Of a DNA stretch of 64,000 bases, positions 25,407-33,500 are shown in pieces; within the stretch, counting starts at the first letter, position 1; each line of letters opens with the position of its first letter. This DNA comes from Neobacillus massiliamazoniensis (GTDB taxonomy: Bacteria; Bacillota; Bacilli; Bacillales; Cytobacillaceae). The stretch covers positions 1 to 64,000 of the forward strand of contig NZ_CVRB01000004.1 of NCBI RefSeq assembly GCF_001048695.1. The letters are read 5' to 3'. The notes under the pieces were generated by a model. It was not told the DNA's origin and ran no database searches. It was given only the letters and a program-made list of their open reading frames with translations. The translations under genes and the position numbers were made by a program.

Positions 25407-25654
25407 TTCTTCCCCCTCTTTTCTTTTGAAAAATAATAACTTTTTTCTTCCATTTTATCTCAAAAATATATATACTGAAGATTTTGACGAATAATCAATA
25501 AGAAAGTTTCAAGAGCATGCGAATTCATATTTGAAAATAATCATGCTTCAAATAACGAGTGGAATTAAATCCCATTACCTTGAAATACATATTTGGATAC
25601 TTAAATCACATACTATTTTCGTAATTCAATTTTTACATGAAAGAGGGATTTGAG
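25407..25654. promoter_or_regulatory. divergent intergenic region with sigma-G promoter at 25586-25615
   Basis: Within this region the plus strand carries TACATA (25586-25591), a 17-nt spacer and a perfect sigma-G -10, CATACTA (25609-25615). It lies about 40 bp upstream of the first DUF1657 gene. The sigma-G consensus is about TGNATA-17/18-CATNNTA, so this cluster is probably expressed in the forespore. Confidence 0.65.
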
Positions 25655-25858
25655 ATGACAGTTGGAACACAAGTAAAACAAGCACTTGCAAGTCTAAAAA
25701 GTGCTCAAGCGAGTTTTGAAACCTTTGCTTTAGCAACAGATAACCAAAATGCAAAACAGCTTTATCAACAGGCTGCACAGCAAACTCAGCAAGTTCTAAG
25801 TACCATTGAACCAAGGCTACAAGAAATACAAGCGGAAGAACCACAGTATAACCAATAA
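25655..25858 (+). CDS. DUF1657 family protein
   Basis: A 67-residue helical protein: VKQALASLKSAQASFETFAL, DNQNAKQLYQQAAQQTQ, and a C-terminal AEEPQYNQ. DUF1657 proteins are small spore-associated proteins of unknown function, often next to spoVA-type and yetF genes in heat-resistance (spoVA2mob) operons. Start ATG 25655 follows GAGGGATTTGAG. It is first in a three-gene cluster behind a sigma-G-like promoter. No spoVA genes are present here. Confidence 0.85.
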   Translation: MTVGTQVKQALASLKSAQASFETFALATDNQNAKQLYQQAAQQTQQVLSTIEPRLQEIQAEEPQYNQ

Positions 25859-25939
25859 ATAAGAAAAGCCTGAAGATTGCTTCTGGACAGGTTGGTTGAT
25901 AACCAGACCCAGAGAGTGCTTGTGCGGGACAAAAATTTT

Positions 25940-25961
25940 AGGTTGGCTGCCCTGCCAACCT
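25940..25961 (+). terminator. intra-cluster hairpin (attenuator-like)
   Basis: AGGTTGGC and GCCAACCT form a perfect 8-bp stem with a 6-nt loop, followed by TTCTTA, in the 158-bp gap between the two DUF1657 genes. The weak T run suggests partial termination, which would make the first gene more abundant than the next two. Confidence 0.6.
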
Positions 25962-26016
25962 TTCTTACATATTCCCTCATGTAAATACATAGAGCTAACA
26001 AGAAAGGAAGATTCAT

Positions 26017-26223
26017 GTGACAGTTGCATCAAGTGTTAAGCAATGTCTTGCCACTATAAAAGATATTGAATCTCAGCTATCAACGTTTTCCCTAAATTCT
26101 CTCGATGAGGATGCTAAAAGAGTATTCCATGAAACCACATTAAGGATGGGAGATGTAAAAAAAGATCTCCAAAAGCGAGTGCTAGAACTTGAACGTCTTG
26201 AACCGCAGTATCAAGGATCATAG
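26017..26223 (+). CDS. DUF1657 family protein (second copy)
   Basis: A 68-residue protein aligned end to end with the first copy: VKQCLATIKDIESQLSTFSL, DEDAKRVFHETTLRM, and the terminal RLEPQYQGS matching the EEPQYNQ end of the neighbour. Starts at GTG 26017 after AAAGGAAG. It is 24 bp upstream of the YetF-like gene and presumably cotranscribed. Role unknown. Confidence 0.82.
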   Translation: MTVASSVKQCLATIKDIESQLSTFSLNSLDEDAKRVFHETTLRMGDVKKDLQKRVLELERLEPQYQGS

Positions 26224-26247
26224 ATTATAGGTTTGAGGTGAAAACAA

Positions 26248-27108
26248 ATGCCAGGATGGGTTTTTATAATCGTTCGATCTGTAATTTTTTTACTGCTCTT
26301 ATTTTTAACCACAAAGCTGCTTGGGAAAAAACAAATTTCCGAATTATCTTTCTTTGAGTATGTTGCTGGTATTACCATCGGAAGCATTGCCGGTGAGGTT
26401 GTAACAGGACTTGAAAGTAACATGTATCACGGCGCCTTAGCTATCATCGTTTTTGGTCTTATTACTTTTTTGGCGGACTACCTTTCCTTAAAAAGCAAAA
26501 AATTTCGCGATGTAATGGACGGGAGAGGTGCCGTTGTCATTAAAGATGGGAAGGTCCTGGAAGATCATTTAAAGAAAGAAAAATACACAATTGATGAATT
26601 ATCTGCCTTACTAAGGCAAAAAGATATCTTTAATATAGCTGATGTCGAATATGCAGTTTTAGAACCGCGTGGAAATTTAAGTGCTTTACTGAAAAGGGAA
26701 AATCGTCCGCTAACTCCAAAGGATTTACAAATGAAGATGTCAAATGAAAAAGAACCGCAGACAGTGATCATGGATGGAGAAGTTTTATTAGAAGCGTTAC
26801 GTTCCGCAGAAAAAAGCCCTGGATGGTTACGGACTGAATTAGAAAAACTAGATGTCACACTTGAAAATGTGTTTATAGGACAGGTTGATTCATACGGTGT
26901 CCTTACCGTCGATCTATATGATGATAAAATTAATGTACCACAACCTGTTCAACGTCCTTTGTTAATGGCAATGTTGAAAAAAACCCATGCAGATTTAGAG
27001 GTGTTTTCTTTAGCAACGGAATGTGAAAAATCAAAGAAAATGTATGAAAAGAATGCAGCGATTGTTCAAGATATCATAGATCAGCTAAAACCGTATCTAA
27101 TGCTATAA
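26248..27108 (+). CDS. DUF421/YetF-like membrane protein with C-terminal DUF1657-like domain
   Basis: A 286-residue protein. Residues 1-80 contain three membrane helices with the DUF421 signature LGKKQISELSFFEYVAGITIGSIAGE; residues 85-235 form the cytoplasmic YetF domain (RDVMDGRGAVVIKDGKVL, LRQKDIFNIADVEYAVLEPRG). The last about 45 residues, LKKTHADLEVFSLATECEKS to QLKPYLML, align with the DUF1657 proteins encoded upstream. It is third in the DUF1657-DUF1657-YetF cluster. In spoVA2mob operons such proteins are linked to spore heat resistance; here that role is inferred only from context. Confidence 0.87.
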   Translation: MPGWVFIIVRSVIFLLLLFLTTKLLGKKQISELSFFEYVAGITIGSIAGEVVTGLESNMYHGALAIIVFGLITFLADYLSLKSKKFRDVMDGRGAVVIKDGKVLEDHLKKEKYTIDELSALLRQKDIFNIADVEYAVLEPRGNLSALLKRENRPLTPKDLQMKMSNEKEPQTVIMDGEVLLEALRSAEKSPGWLRTELEKLDVTLENVFIGQVDSYGVLTVDLYDDKINVPQPVQRPLLMAMLKKTHADLEVFSLATECEKSKKMYEKNAAIVQDIIDQLKPYLML

Positions 27109-27119
27109 TCATACTCATT

Positions 27120-27440
27120 AAAAGAGGGTGTCCCAAAACTTTTTGGGGCACCCCTTTTTTATTAATGGTCTGTTAAACTTGTCTGTTGATTTCCGCTCAA
27201 GAAGCGAGCATCCGCGGGCGGTCCGGGGAGCCTCCTAGGCGCTACCTGCGCCTGTGGGGTCTCCCCTGCCCCGTTCTCCCGCAGGACATTGAATTACATC
27301 CTTGAATCCGCCCACGCACGAAGGAAATGCGATAGTATTTTCGAGGAGTCGAGCGCCTTCCGCTCCAATCAACATAGAGGAAAAATTAACATGAACGTTG
27401 TACATATAGTGTTGTCTGACCCCTTTTGGGACACCCTCTT
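27120..27440. repeat. large palindromic intergenic repeat (family A, copy 3)
   Basis: A 321-bp element with ends AAAAGAGGGTGTCCCAAAA and TTTTGGGACACCCTCTT. The first 40 bp also form a strong hairpin ending in TTTTTT that should terminate the YetF gene. It carries the GC-rich core plus the insert beginning ACATTGAATTACATCCTTGA. Confidence 0.85.
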
Positions 27441-27469
27441 ATTTCCCTACCTTTGATTAGGGTTTTATT

Positions 27470-28720
27470 TTATTCTGGATATAAAGATTCGTTTAACTCT
27501 TCCTCTGTTGTTACCATAAATAAAGATCTTTTGTTTATTTGGGCAACTAAATAGGAAAAAAGGAAAAGAACAGCTGCAAAAATAAAGGAAACCCGTACAC
27601 CAAATTGATCTGTTACCCATCCCATTATCAGTGAAGATATCCCAAAAGCTCCATAGATTAATGTTCCTCGAGCAGAATAGACTTTAGCAAGATGCTGTTT
27701 ATTAACGCTTTTTTGAATGATAGTCGTTTCAGCTACATCCCGGGCCATTTGTGGGAAGCCGTATATAAAAGAAACGAATAAAGCAAACCAAGGAATCGAT
27801 GTGGTCCCAAACAAGGTCGTAATGATAATTAAAGAACAGCTTGACCAAAGCATCGTTTTTCCTAAATTTTTTTCTAAAACATTTGAATATCGGTAAATGA
27901 AGATACCACTAAAAAGCATTCCCGCGAAAAAGGTTGCATTTATAAACCCCCACCAATTTTCTCCCTTGTGTAACGCCTCACTGACGTAAACAAATAGGAT
28001 GGCAGCAATCCATACTCCATTTGCCATTGTTTCAAGGATATTCATAAAACTAATGGTCCTTAAGCGCGGAGTTTGCCAGATTATGCTCCAGCCTTCCTTT
28101 AAAGCATTCAAACGTGATTGCTTTTCTTGAAGATGCAAATTTGCAACATTGCCAATAAACCACATAAAAGCAGTTGAAACAACAAACAAACTAAACGTCA
28201 GCCAGAGAATGTTTTTCCCACCCCAGGCAAATAAAAGGATACTACCGATTGGCCATGCGATTAATTGGACAACCTGATCTGATATGGCGAGTAAACTGTT
28301 CGTTTTCACAAGCTTACTATCTTCAACGAGGTTCGGAATCAGCGCATTACGTGCTGGTGAAGCCCAACCATCTAAAAAAGCTATGAAGCAAATGAGAATA
28401 AAAATCAAATAAAGAATCTTCAGATGAATAAATGGAGCTATAAAACACAACACAAGCAGTAAGACTGTCTTCCCACTTTGTGTATAAAACAAAATTGATT
28501 GAAGCTTGTATTTATTAATAACTAATGGTGCTAAAAAACCGCTGATCAGTAATGAAGATGTATTCAGAAACGGTACAAGTGACATATAAGTGACCGATCC
28601 TGTTGTATCATGAATTAACTTAATTACACAGACGATATACAAAACATCCCCTAGGTTGGCAAACATTTGACCAAACCAAAGAAACCGGAAGGATGCTTGC
28701 TTTCCGAACATTTTGGACAT
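27470..28720 (-). CDS. MFS transporter (MFS_3-type exporter)
   Basis: A 416-residue transporter with about 12 membrane helices. The start FRFLWFGQMFANLGDVLYIV and the loop FLDGWASPARNALIPNLVEDSKL (motif A/PARNA-like) are typical of the MFS_3 group related to macrolide and enterobactin exporters and to B. subtilis YfmI/YbcL-type proteins. The substrate is unknown. A GAGGGAG ribosome binding site precedes the ATG. It stands alone. Confidence 0.85.
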   Translation of the reverse strand: MSKMFGKQASFRFLWFGQMFANLGDVLYIVCVIKLIHDTTGSVTYMSLVPFLNTSSLLISGFLAPLVINKYKLQSILFYTQSGKTVLLLVLCFIAPFIHLKILYLIFILICFIAFLDGWASPARNALIPNLVEDSKLVKTNSLLAISDQVVQLIAWPIGSILLFAWGGKNILWLTFSLFVVSTAFMWFIGNVANLHLQEKQSRLNALKEGWSIIWQTPRLRTISFMNILETMANGVWIAAILFVYVSEALHKGENWWGFINATFFAGMLFSGIFIYRYSNVLEKNLGKTMLWSSCSLIIITTLFGTTSIPWFALFVSFIYGFPQMARDVAETTIIQKSVNKQHLAKVYSARGTLIYGAFGISSLIMGWVTDQFGVRVSFIFAAVLFLFSYLVAQINKRSLFMVTTEEELNESLYPE

Positions 28721-28852
28721 AGAACTCCCTCACTTTTTATGAAATTTTCAATTAAAAGTTAAGGGATTTTTTACATTGGACTTCCTCCGTTTTAAAAAAA
28801 AAAAATACCTTTTTAAGTATATCAAATTTTCTAACTATTTGTTAATAATAAA

Positions 28853-28874
28853 AAAACCCCATTTCTGGGGTTTT
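28853..28874 (-). terminator. terminator of the second YitT gene
   Basis: AAAACCCC and GGGGTTTT form a perfect 8-bp stem with a 6-nt loop; on the minus strand it continues into further T residues. Confidence 0.85.
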
Positions 28875-28878
28875 ACAT

Positions 28879-29748
28879 TTATTTTGGGCTTGGCCGGTGA
28901 AACAGGCCCATGACTTCAATTGTTTCTGAAATATTGACAAAAGCGGTAGGATCGGCCTCTTTAATCAGATTTTTCACTTCATTTAGTTCATACCTAGAAA
29001 TAACCGTAATTAAAATATTACGTTTTCCATTTGAATACCCACCTACACCATCGATAATAGTCAAACCTCGGTATAGATTTGACAATAAATGCTTGCGCAT
29101 TTCTTCACCTTGTTCTGTAATTATCATTAAGGTCAGTTTCGCATGATCGGTGTAAATAGCATCAACAACTTTTCCGGTAACATATATTGATACCAAGGTG
29201 TTAAGTGCTGAATCCCAGTTAAATAAAAATCCGCTAATAACGATGACGACAGCATTCATTCCTGATAACAATATTCCAATGGGAAAATCTCTTTTTCTTG
29301 AGACAATCATTCCAATAATGTCAAAGCCGCCAGTTGAACCTGAACAACGAAACACAATCCCGACCCCTAAACCGGTAACTGCCCCACCAAAAATGGACGA
29401 AAGAATCCTGTCGTTTGCAATTTCATGTATAGGAACGATATAAAGTCCTAAAGAAATCACCACAACTGAAATAATAGTATTGACAATAAACCTTCTTCCG
29501 AGCATTTTATAGCCAATAATCAGTAAGGGAAGATTTAATAGGAAATTAGCTACCCCTGTGTTTAATGGTGTAATCAATCCTAATATCATAGAGATCCCAC
29601 TTAACCCGCCGCTTAATACGTGATGAGGAATTAAAAATAGATTAAAGCCACAAACTACAATGAGGGATCCAATAATCAGTCCAAAAAACTGCATGGGAAG
29701 CAACCTCCTCTTCTGAAAATATTCTTGAGAAAATGATACCGATTTCAT
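28879..29748 (-). CDS. YitT family membrane protein (second)
   Basis: A 289-residue protein with the YitT membrane domain (NLFLIPHHVLSGGLSGISMI, GVGIVFRCSGSTGGFDIIG) and a C-terminal DUF2179 domain (RGLTIIDGVGGYSNGKRNIL). It aligns with the first member at 19479-20396 but is not a recent duplicate. It most resembles the YqfU branch. Function unknown. GAGGTTG-like sequence precedes the ATG. It is divergent from the lysine-riboswitch transcript. Confidence 0.87.
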   Translation of the reverse strand: MKSVSFSQEYFQKRRLLPMQFFGLIIGSLIVVCGFNLFLIPHHVLSGGLSGISMILGLITPLNTGVANFLLNLPLLIIGYKMLGRRFIVNTIISVVVISLGLYIVPIHEIANDRILSSIFGGAVTGLGVGIVFRCSGSTGGFDIIGMIVSRKRDFPIGILLSGMNAVVIVISGFLFNWDSALNTLVSIYVTGKVVDAIYTDHAKLTLMIITEQGEEMRKHLLSNLYRGLTIIDGVGGYSNGKRNILITVISRYELNEVKNLIKEADPTAFVNISETIEVMGLFHRPSPK

Positions 29749-29954
29749 CTAACAAAGTAAATAAATTAGTTTTTTAAAATAATAAATAATTATCTGCCAA
29801 TTGGACCGCCGATTTTACATATTATAGGAAACAAAGGATTAATGCTCACTTTTTCACATTAATTAATTGTATCCATCAAAAACTTATTGACATTTGTATA
29901 ATAATAATATAGATTTTTAACATAATTTATTTAAATAAATTTATCCTCATCAAA
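29749..29954 (+). promoter_or_regulatory. promoter region of the lysine-riboswitch transcript
   Basis: AT-rich gap between divergent genes. The plus strand carries a perfect -35 TTGACA at 29887-29892, with weak TA-rich -10 choices 15-17 nt downstream (TATAGA/TAGATT). The rest shows no gene. Confidence 0.55.
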
Positions 29955-30199
29955 ACCGATGAGGTAGAGGTCGCAGTTTTTAATAGTAAAACGGAAGAGA
30001 TCCAGAGAATCCCTGACGCCGGTTGAAAGGAAAAACTGCCGAAGTGTGCTTCATCTCTATTGAAGTATGCTGGGGCTGTATCCGAATAGGAACAGAACTG
30101 TCACGATCGGTCCGACAAGCCAGTCGTGTTGAGCTATCTGTCGGAAGGTTTGATGCGGGCTATTGTCAACGCCATCGATTATCTTCGTTGGCATTTTTT
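29955..30199 (+). promoter_or_regulatory. lysine riboswitch (L box) with terminator
   Basis: Conserved L-box core elements appear in order: GAGGTAGAGGTCGCAG, GACGCCGGTTGAAAGG, CTGCCGAAG, TGCTGGGG and AACTGTCA. Stem P1 is ACCGAT (29955-29960) with ATCGGT (30106-30111). The expression platform ends in a terminator, TGTCAACG (30164-30171) with CGTTGGCA (30186-30193) plus six T. Lysine binding should favour termination and so lower permease expression, as known for this class. Confidence 0.93.
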
Positions 30200-30283
30200 A
30201 TTCCCAACTCCTTCCAAATCAGAATAGCTCCAGTATAATTATTCGTCATGGAGCTGATAAGTCAATTTAAAGGAGCAATGAAA

Positions 30284-31780
30284 ATGGAAACACATACAGT
30301 AGAAGTAAGAAAAGATTATGACGACCCAACCATTTTTCCAGAAAGTATTCCCGAAGTGGAAGCAGATCAATTAAAACGCAGTCTAAAATCACGTCACCTT
30401 GCGATGATTTCTCTCGGCGGTACAATTGGTACAGGTCTTTTTCTAGCAAGCGGCGGTGCTATTCACACTGCAGGTCCAGGAGGAGCTCTTCTCTCCTATC
30501 TCCTAATAGGTGTTATGGTATACTTCTTAATGACCAGTTTAGCGGAAATGGGTGCTTATATGCCGGTTGCAGGGAGTTTTAGTACGTATGCTACTAAATT
30601 TATCGATCCTGCCTTAGGTTTTGCCCTTGGCTGGAACTATTGGTATAACTGGGCCATTACTATTGCAGCTGAGTTATCTGCTGTAACCGTGATTATGAAA
30701 TTCTGGTTTCCTCATACCCCTTCCATTATTTGGAGCGCATTATTTTTAGTAATTATGTTTTTACTAAATTATCTATCTGTAAAAGGCTTTGGTGAAGCTG
30801 AATATTGGTTCTCCTTAATTAAAGTCGTAACCGTTATAATTTTTATTATTACTGGTACTTTGATGATTTTCGGAATTTTGGGCGGTCAATTTATCGGCTT
30901 TAAAAACTTCACCATTGGCGATGCTCCATTCCACGGCGGATTTATGTCCATGCTTGGTATCTTTATGGCTGCTGGATTCTCTTTCCAAGGAACAGAACTT
31001 TTAGGTGTCGCTGCTGGCGAGACCGATGATCCGGCTAAATCAATACCTCGTGCGATAAAATCAGTATTTTGGCGTATACTTTTATTCTATATATTAGCGA
31101 TCCTTGTCATTGGGCTTCTAATCCCTTATACAAATCCAAATTTAGCTAGCGGTGATGTTACAGTAAGTCCTTTTACCCTTGTTTTCCAGAAAGCAGGAAT
31201 TGCTTTTGCTGCTTCGGTTATGAATGCCGTTATTCTAACCGCTGTCCTTTCTGCAGGTAATTCTGGTATGTACGCATCAACAAGGATGCTTTGGGACTTA
31301 GCTAGAGATGGAAAAGCACCTAAATTTCTTGGAAAATTAAACAAGCGTGGTGTTCCTGTTAATGCTCTTATAGTAACATCATTAGTTGGAACTCTTACTT
31401 TCTTTGCTTCATTATTTGGGGAAGGTACCGTTTATAACTGGCTGCTCAACGCTTCCGGAATGTCTGGATTCATCGCTTGGCTCGGAATTGCTGTTTGTCA
31501 TTATCGTTTTCGTAAAGCATATGTTGCCCAAGGAAAGGATCTAAACGATTTACCTTATAGATCAAAATTCTTTCCATTTGGTCCGATCTTCGCTTTTGTG
31601 CTTTGTACATTTGTCGTTCTAGGTCAAAACTATGCCGCATTCATGGGGCCTCATATTGATTGGTATGGTGCTTTAGTTGCCTACATTGGATTGCCATTGT
31701 TCTTTATTTTATGGTTTGGCTATAAATTCATTAAAAAAACGAAAATTGTTCCATTAGATAAATGTGATTTATCAAATTAA
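30284..31780 (+). CDS. lysP: lysine-specific permease, LysP type
   Basis: A 498-residue APC-superfamily amino acid permease with 12 membrane helices. The N-terminus LKRSLKSRHLAMISLGGTIG TGLFLASG region is the amino-acid permease signature, and segments such as GWNYWYNWAITIAAELSAV and FSFQGTELLGVAAGE follow the LysP pattern. The lysine riboswitch directly upstream strongly supports lysine as substrate. I use ATG 30284, eight bases after AAAGGAG; the frame is open to 30248, but the earlier ATGs are badly placed. It ends in a strong terminator. Confidence 0.94.
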   Translation: METHTVEVRKDYDDPTIFPESIPEVEADQLKRSLKSRHLAMISLGGTIGTGLFLASGGAIHTAGPGGALLSYLLIGVMVYFLMTSLAEMGAYMPVAGSFSTYATKFIDPALGFALGWNYWYNWAITIAAELSAVTVIMKFWFPHTPSIIWSALFLVIMFLLNYLSVKGFGEAEYWFSLIKVVTVIIFIITGTLMIFGILGGQFIGFKNFTIGDAPFHGGFMSMLGIFMAAGFSFQGTELLGVAAGETDDPAKSIPRAIKSVFWRILLFYILAILVIGLLIPYTNPNLASGDVTVSPFTLVFQKAGIAFAASVMNAVILTAVLSAGNSGMYASTRMLWDLARDGKAPKFLGKLNKRGVPVNALIVTSLVGTLTFFASLFGEGTVYNWLLNASGMSGFIAWLGIAVCHYRFRKAYVAQGKDLNDLPYRSKFFPFGPIFAFVLCTFVVLGQNYAAFMGPHIDWYGALVAYIGLPLFFILWFGYKFIKKTKIVPLDKCDLSN

Positions 31781-31789
31781 TTTATAAGT

Positions 31790-31836
31790 AAAGAGGATGC
31801 CCTAAAACAAAAGTGTCAGACTGGGTCATCCTCTTT
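31790..31836 (+). terminator. lysP: terminator of lysP
   Basis: AAAGAGGATG and CATCCTCTTT form a perfect 10-bp stem followed by more T residues. The arms resemble the ends of the family B repeats, so this is probably a remnant of one used as a terminator. Confidence 0.88.
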
Positions 31837-31947
31837 TTTTATTTTTTTCCCAAAAAGCAACTATATCTTAGTTTGACTTCGTTTTGTAATTTCCAAATAG
31901 ATAGAAATAAACAAAAAAACACTACTCCAATAATTATGAGTCGTGTT

Positions 31948-32220
31948 TTAAAGTTTAACGATTAATTCAGTTCCGTCTTTTAGCTTGGTTTCTACTAACA
32001 GTAGTCCCTTATTTTTTGAAAGGGCACGAAGTAATGGTTTTAAATCTTTTCTTTCTATTTGCGGGACTCTAAAGCTCACTTTTCCTTCTTTTTCAATCGC
32101 TCTATTTGCGAACCTTACCATCCTCTTTGACGATAAAACAGCACTAAATATATTTACAAATACATAGGGGACTGGAATGGTTATTCTCTTATTTTTTGTT
32201 TTAATTTTTACTTTGATCAT
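31948..32220 (-). CDS. hypothetical protein, third gene of the DUF2089 operon
   Basis: A 90-residue basic protein (MIKVKIKTKNKRITIPVPYV at the start, ending LVETKLKDGTELIVKL). It resembles the C-terminal part of the preceding gene's product in layout: beta strand, helix VPYVFVNIFSAVL, then a strand pair. It starts just after the stop of that gene (ATG 32220). No named family is recognised; it may belong with YvlB-like proteins. Confidence 0.6.
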   Translation of the reverse strand: MIKVKIKTKNKRITIPVPYVFVNIFSAVLSSKRMVRFANRAIEKEGKVSFRVPQIERKDLKPLLRALSKNKGLLLVETKLKDGTELIVKL

Positions 32221-32224
32221 TTCA

Positions 32225-32608
32225 TCACTCAATGACAACTAATACTTTCTCACCCTTTGCAGAAGTGGCATCCACAATCTGCCCATCTAATTCATTTTCA
32301 ATCGCTTCAATCAAAAGATCGATATTGATATCCTTCACATATTTTTCAGCTTGAGGTATTTTTTCAGCAATATTCGTTCCCACTTTTAATACTGCCTTGA
32401 CTAGATTTATTGGCAGATTGACGTTAACATTGTCACCTTTTTCAGAGGAAACCTGGATTTTTAGCATTTTGTTTCCATATGGGCTATCTTTCTTAAGGAG
32501 AACAGGTTTTTCTTTACCTTGCAAAACATTGATTAATTCAGTGGCCTGCTCCTTATCAATCTTTCCTTCCTCTACCATTGACAATACTCTTGAAATTTCG
32601 TCCTGCAT
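32225..32608 (-). CDS. SHOCT-like / YvlB-type protein
   Basis: A 127-residue protein. Residues 1-30, MQDEISRVLSMVEEGKIDKE QATELINVL region, form the short helical SHOCT-like motif common at the start of YvlB-type proteins; the rest has a beta segment (MLKIQVSSEKGDNVNVNLPI) and a helix-strand end (LIEAIENELDGQIVDATSAK). It lies directly against the DUF2089 gene (start 32608, previous stop 32609), so it is translated as part of one operon. The function is unknown; related proteins are tied to envelope-stress responses. Confidence 0.72.
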   Translation of the reverse strand: MQDEISRVLSMVEEGKIDKEQATELINVLQGKEKPVLLKKDSPYGNKMLKIQVSSEKGDNVNVNLPINLVKAVLKVGTNIAEKIPQAEKYVKDINIDLLIEAIENELDGQIVDATSAKGEKVLVVIE

Positions 32609-32977
32609 TTACGATTCCTCCTTTAATATTGAAATAGCTTCTTCTGCGCTTATTTCACCTTTTTCAAGCATCATGACAACCTTTTTCTTGTCAATTTCTA
32701 CTTTTTTATTCGTGGAATATCCTAGTGATGAAATAATGTCATCTAATTTTCCACGGACAGTGGGATAAGAGACTCCCAATTCTTTTTCAACTTCCTTGAT
32801 ATTTCCTCGGCTTTTTAGAAAGATTTCAATGAAATGGAGCTGCTCCTGACTAAGTGCCGAGAACTTAGAGAGTTCAAATTCATTTTCTATCGTTGTTTGA
32901 CAATGAGTACACTGCAGCTTTGTAATTTTTAGCTGCTTGCTGCAAACTGGGCAATTTGTAATTAAAGGGTAAGCCAT
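32609..32977 (-). CDS. DUF2089 family zinc-ribbon protein
   Basis: A 122-residue protein with a zinc ribbon (CPVCSKQL and CTHCQTTI, residues 9-30), then FSALSQEQLHFIEIFLKSRGNIKEVEKELG and SYPTVRGKLDDII, the DUF2089 helix-turn-helix-like core, and a C-terminal helix KVVMMLEKGEISAEEAISIL similar to the motif in the next gene. It is probably a small transcription factor controlling this operon, which is inferred from the HTH. Start MAYPLITNCP at 32977 follows AAAGGAGAGAA. Confidence 0.83.
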   Translation of the reverse strand: MAYPLITNCPVCSKQLKITKLQCTHCQTTIENEFELSKFSALSQEQLHFIEIFLKSRGNIKEVEKELGVSYPTVRGKLDDIISSLGYSTNKKVEIDKKKVVMMLEKGEISAEEAISILKEES

Positions 32978-33123
32978 AGTTCTCTCCTTTCCTGATCTTA
33001 ACCATATCATACAATAATTCACTCGAAATTTAAAGTTATAATTTATAAAATTTATTATTTTTAATAAAAAAATTAAATATATTAATTATGTAATTAAAAT
33101 CAATGATTTTAAATTTAAAAAAT

Positions 33124-33305
33124 GACTGTGTTAAACTTGCCTGTTGATTTGCGCTCAAGAAGCGAGCATCCGCGGGCGTTCCGGGGAGCCTCCTCGGCGC
33201 TAATGCGCCTGTGGGGTCTCCCCAGCCCCGTACCCCGGAGGAGTCTCGCGCCTTCCGCTCCAATCAACATAGTTTCAAAAATCAACAATGACCTTTAACA
33301 CAGCC
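33124..33305. repeat. large palindromic intergenic repeat (family A, copy 4)
   Basis: A 182-bp element with inverted ends GACTGTGTTAAA and TTTAACACAG, and the core CTGTTGATTTGCGCTCAAG.. CCGGGGAGCC.. CTTCCGCTCCAATCAACATA. It lacks the 60-bp insert seen in copies 2 and 3. Confidence 0.85.
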
Positions 33306-33314
33306 AAAAAAATA

Positions 33315-33335
33315 AGGATCCCTCAAAGGGATCCT
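33315..33335 (-). terminator. terminator downstream of asnS
   Basis: AGGATCCCT and AGGGATCCT form a perfect 9-bp stem with a 3-nt loop. On the minus strand TATTTTTTT follows. It lies beyond the family C repeat that follows asnS. Confidence 0.85.
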
Positions 33336-33355
33336 ATTCAGATAAGAAATAATAA

Positions 33356-33500
33356 AAATCGAATTCGAGAATTGTCCAGCTTCAGCGCCTAGGGGCTCGG
33401 GGTCATAAGCCAAGCCGACATGAAGGTTAAAAATCAACCTTAAAGCCGGCTCGTCTTATGCCTGTCGCCCCTGATCAAGGCGCTTCCGCTTTTCTAATTA
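33356..33500. repeat. GC-rich palindromic repeat (family C, copy 1)
   Basis: About 145 bp running from GAATTGTCCAGCTTCAGCGC to CAAGGCGCTTCCGCTTTTCT. Internal complementary arms include CATAAGCCAAGCCG.. with CGGCTCGTCTTATG, and GGTTAAAAATCAACC at the tip. Copies in the opposite orientation are at 39035-39205 and 46201-46338. It abuts the asnS stop codon. Confidence 0.8.
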
